Shown piece by piece: positions 35,754-37,217 of a stretch of 37,217 nt of DNA (its first letter is position 1; each line of letters opens with the position of its first letter). The notes below the pieces were generated by a model. It made no database searches and was not told the origin of the DNA. It saw nothing but the letters and a program-made list of their open reading frames with translations. The position numbers and the translations under genes were made by a program. Source of the DNA: Streptococcus penaeicida (GTDB lineage Bacteria; Bacillota; Bacilli; Lactobacillales; Streptococcaceae); contig NZ_LOCM01000022.1 in assembly GCF_002887775.1 (NCBI RefSeq), positions 1-37,217 on the forward strand, in the 5' to 3' direction.

Positions 35754-36431
35754 TTAAGTATGTTTTAAAAAGTAGTCACGATCGGTAAATGTTAGATATT
35801 TGTTCTTACTTTCTATCCGCTTTTCTTTTTTCAATTTACTTAGGACATGACTGACAGTCTCTCTTGTCGTTCCACTCATGCTAGCGATATCAAGAGCTGT
35901 CAATTGGAAAGGCAATTGATTGTTGTCATCTCCCATCTCAATCAAGAGAATGGCTAAAAACTGAATCACTCTTTCACTAGCACTAGAAGTGATCATGTTA
36001 CGAACGCGCAATTCATGTAATTCTAAAAGTCTAGATAATTTACTGTAGAGGTGGACCAGCTGTTTGGGATTATTTGCTGAAAATTCCTCAAATAAATCAG
36101 TCGGCAAATAATAATAGGTAACATCTGTCATTGCTACAACAGAAAAATGATACACTTCGTCCGTAAACATACCACCATATGGGAAGATGGTTTCATGACG
36201 AATAAAATCTGTATATATAAAGGATCCGGTTTGATCCGTTTGCTCAACTTTGAAATAACCGGAAGTCACTAAAAAAAGCTTATCGCGCTTATCTCCCTCA
36301 AAAAACAATATATGGCCTTTAGGCACTTTACGGCGCTCCATTTGACCAACAATTTTATCAAATTCTTCAATGGAGAAAAACTTAAAATCATTTAATTTTC
36401 TTAAATATTGATAATCTTCTCTTCTAATCAA
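35754..36431 (-). CDS. Crp/Fnr-family regulator next to arc operon (ArcR-like)
   Basis: This 225-residue transcription factor has an N-terminal cyclic-nucleotide-binding-type beta-barrel (RRKVPKGHILFFEGDKRDKLFLVTSGYFKVEQ, residues 33–64), a long dimer helix (LSRLLELHELRVRNMITSSASERVIQFLAILL) and a winged helix (LTALDIASMSGTTRETVSHVLSKLKKEKRIES, near 177–210). It has no cysteine cluster for an Fe–S centre, so oxygen sensing like FNR is unlikely. The neighbouring arc operon is the probable target. The start is TTG 36431, preceded by a strong GGAGG at six bases; no ATG is available in frame nearby. Confidence 0.92.
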   Translation of the reverse strand: MIRREDYQYLRKLNDFKFFSIEEFDKIVGQMERRKVPKGHILFFEGDKRDKLFLVTSGYFKVEQTDQTGSFIYTDFIRHETIFPYGGMFTDEVYHFSVVAMTDVTYYYLPTDLFEEFSANNPKQLVHLYSKLSRLLELHELRVRNMITSSASERVIQFLAILLIEMGDDNNQLPFQLTALDIASMSGTTRETVSHVLSKLKKEKRIESKNKYLTFTDRDYFLKHT

Positions 36432-36461
36432 ATGACACCTCCAATTTTCTCTATCCCTAAT

Positions 36462-36491
36462 ATTTTATCACAAAGGTTTGCTATTTGTAAG
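36462..36491 (-). promoter_or_regulatory. Promoter of the Crp/Fnr regulator gene
   Basis: CTTACA (36491–36486), an 18-base spacer and TAAAAT (36467–36462), about 30 bases before the TTG start; back-to-back with the argR promoter. Confidence 0.6.
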
Positions 36492-36508
36492 CGGTTCTAT
36501 AAATTTTC

Positions 36509-36537
36509 TTTACAGGTCTATCGCTTTTTGTTATACT
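36509..36537 (+). promoter_or_regulatory. argR-family gene promoter
   Basis: TTTACA (36509–36514), an exact 17-base spacer, then TATACT (36532–36537). Start of transcription is expected near 36544. Confidence 0.8.
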
Positions 36538-36543
36538 CGGGTT

Positions 36544-36558
36544 AATTATTGAATAATT
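36544..36558 (+). promoter_or_regulatory. Possible ARG box at the argR start site
   Basis: AATTATTGAATAATT is a perfect 15-base palindrome, similar in composition to ARG boxes (TGAATA/TATTCA halves). It lies exactly over the expected transcription start, suggesting autoregulation by ArgR. Confidence 0.5.
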
Positions 36559-36581
36559 TTTTATAAAGGATAAGAGAAAAA

Positions 36582-37055
36582 ATGAACAAAAAAGAAATCC
36601 GACATCAGCTCATTCGCTCCCTGATTTCCGAGACGACCATCCACACGCAACAAGAATTACAAAGTCGCTTAGAAAAAAACGGCATTCACATTACCCAAGC
36701 AACTCTCTCAAGAGATATGAAAGAATTGAACTTGGTTAAAGTTTCTAATGGTGAATCCACCCATTACGAAACCTTATCTATCAGTCAAAGTCGCTGGGAA
36801 CACCGCCTGCGCTTTTATATGGAAGATGCATTGGTCATGCTCAAAATCGTCCAGAATCAAATTGTCCTAAAAACCTTGCCAGGACTAGCCCAGTCCTTCG
36901 GATCAATCTTAGATGCCATGCAAATACAAGAAATCGTCGCAACAGTCTGTGGTGACGACACCTGTCTGATCATCTGTGAAGACAATGAGGGAGCAAAAGC
37001 TTGTTTTGAGACCCTCAGCCATTACACACCACCATTTTTCTTCAGTAACAAATAA
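36582..37055 (+). CDS. argR: ArgR/AhrC-family arginine repressor
   Basis: This 157-residue regulator has an N-terminal winged helix with the ArgR SRDMKEL recognition motif ([30 protein letters not shown], residues 23–52) and a C-terminal arginine-binding/oligomerisation domain ([36 protein letters not shown]). Length is normal. Streptococci carry several ArgR paralogues; the one beside arc operons takes part in arginine-dependent control of arc genes. It is divergent from the Crp/Fnr gene with a 150-base shared promoter region. AAAGGA lies ten bases before the ATG. Confidence 0.94.
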   Translation: MNKKEIRHQLIRSLISETTIHTQQELQSRLEKNGIHITQATLSRDMKELNLVKVSNGESTHYETLSISQSRWEHRLRFYMEDALVMLKIVQNQIVLKTLPGLAQSFGSILDAMQIQEIVATVCGDDTCLIICEDNEGAKACFETLSHYTPPFFFSNK

Positions 37056-37082
37056 ACCTTAACAAGTCTGTTAAGGTTTTTC
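37054..37082 (+). terminator. argR terminator
   Basis: AACCTTAACA-AGTC-TGTTAAGGTT is followed by TTTT, directly at the argR stop codon. Confidence 0.9.
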
Positions 37083-37217
37083 ACATCAACAAAAGAGTCT
37101 GGGACAAAAGTCTACACGACTATAACAAAAAAGCAACGGTTTTTGCCGTTGCTTTTTGCATGGTTGCGATAGTCTTGATAAAATAGAATTGTCTAAAAAC
37201 ACTTTAGAAAGGCTACC
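37083..37217. other. Right-end intergenic region with second terminator and repeat-like stretch
   Basis: AAAGCAACGG-TTTTTG-CCGTTGCTTTTT (37130–37157) is a strong hairpin with A and T runs on either side, so it can terminate both ways and may serve a minus-strand gene beyond the window. Before it lies GAGTCTGGGACAAAAGTCTA (37095–37114), of a type often seen between streptococcal genes; its core also occurs at 34121–34134. No gene is visible. Confidence 0.65.

Noticed and set aside
1..37217. CRISPR array, prophage, insertion sequence or integrative element
   Set aside because: No regularly spaced repeats, transposase, integrase or phage genes are present; base composition and gene order look like ordinary chromosome throughout.

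Overview
The window is a low-GC Firmicutes chromosome segment. It most resembles a pyogenic-group Streptococcus of the S. uberis/S. parauberis/S. pyogenes type. The evidence is gene content and order: typA–DUF3165, glk–yqgQ, comC-type prepilin peptidase, rlmN, coaD, a streptococcal polyamine cluster, asnA, and the arc operon with a Crp/Fnr regulator and ArgR. The species call is an inference from context. Nearly everything is on the minus strand; only a prepilin peptidase (about 4.2–4.8 kb) and an argR-family gene (right end) run forward.

Layout, left to right. 0.1–2.4 kb: DUF3165 membrane protein and the GTPase TypA/BipA. 2.5–4.1 kb: a yqgQ–glk–rhodanese operon. 4.2–4.8 kb: prepilin peptidase. 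4.9–8.4 kb: a heterodimeric ABC exporter pair. 8.4–12.1 kb: metallophosphatase (frameshifted), YutD, RlmN and VanZ. 12.2–18.1 kb: ribose regulon rbsR-K-D-A-C-B with a strong promoter overlapped by LacI/CcpA-type operators. 18.2–20.3 kb: rsmD–coaD–SepM-like PDZ/Lon protease (frameshifted). 20.3–27.4 kb: polyamine operon speA–speE–carboxyspermidine dehydrogenase–nspC–aguA–aguB, preceded by a long leader that folds into a multibranched RNA ending in a terminator just before the speA ribosome binding site. 27.5–28.7 kb: asnA. 28.7–35.5 kb: arginine deiminase operon arcA–arcB–arcD–arcT–arcC. 35.7–37.1 kb: the divergent Crp/Fnr-type (arcR-like) and argR-type regulators. The right end holds terminators and a streptococcal intergenic repeat-like stretch.

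How the genes work together. The right half is an arginine economy. Arginine goes either through ArcA/ArcB/ArcC to ornithine, ammonia, CO2 and ATP, with ArcD as exchanger, or through SpeA/AguA/AguB to putrescine and then spermidine by the carboxyspermidine route. A CcpA site at arcA and CcpA/RbsR-like sites at rbs point to sugar control of both arc and ribose use.

Two points deserve most attention. First, the speA leader looks like an unassigned structured cis-regulatory or small RNA. Second, five genes (rbsB, metallophosphatase, vanZ, sepM-like and speA twice) are each interrupted by what looks like a one-base deletion in a short homopolymer. In every case restoring one base per lesion gives a full-length frame, so sequencing or consensus error is at least as likely as real decay.
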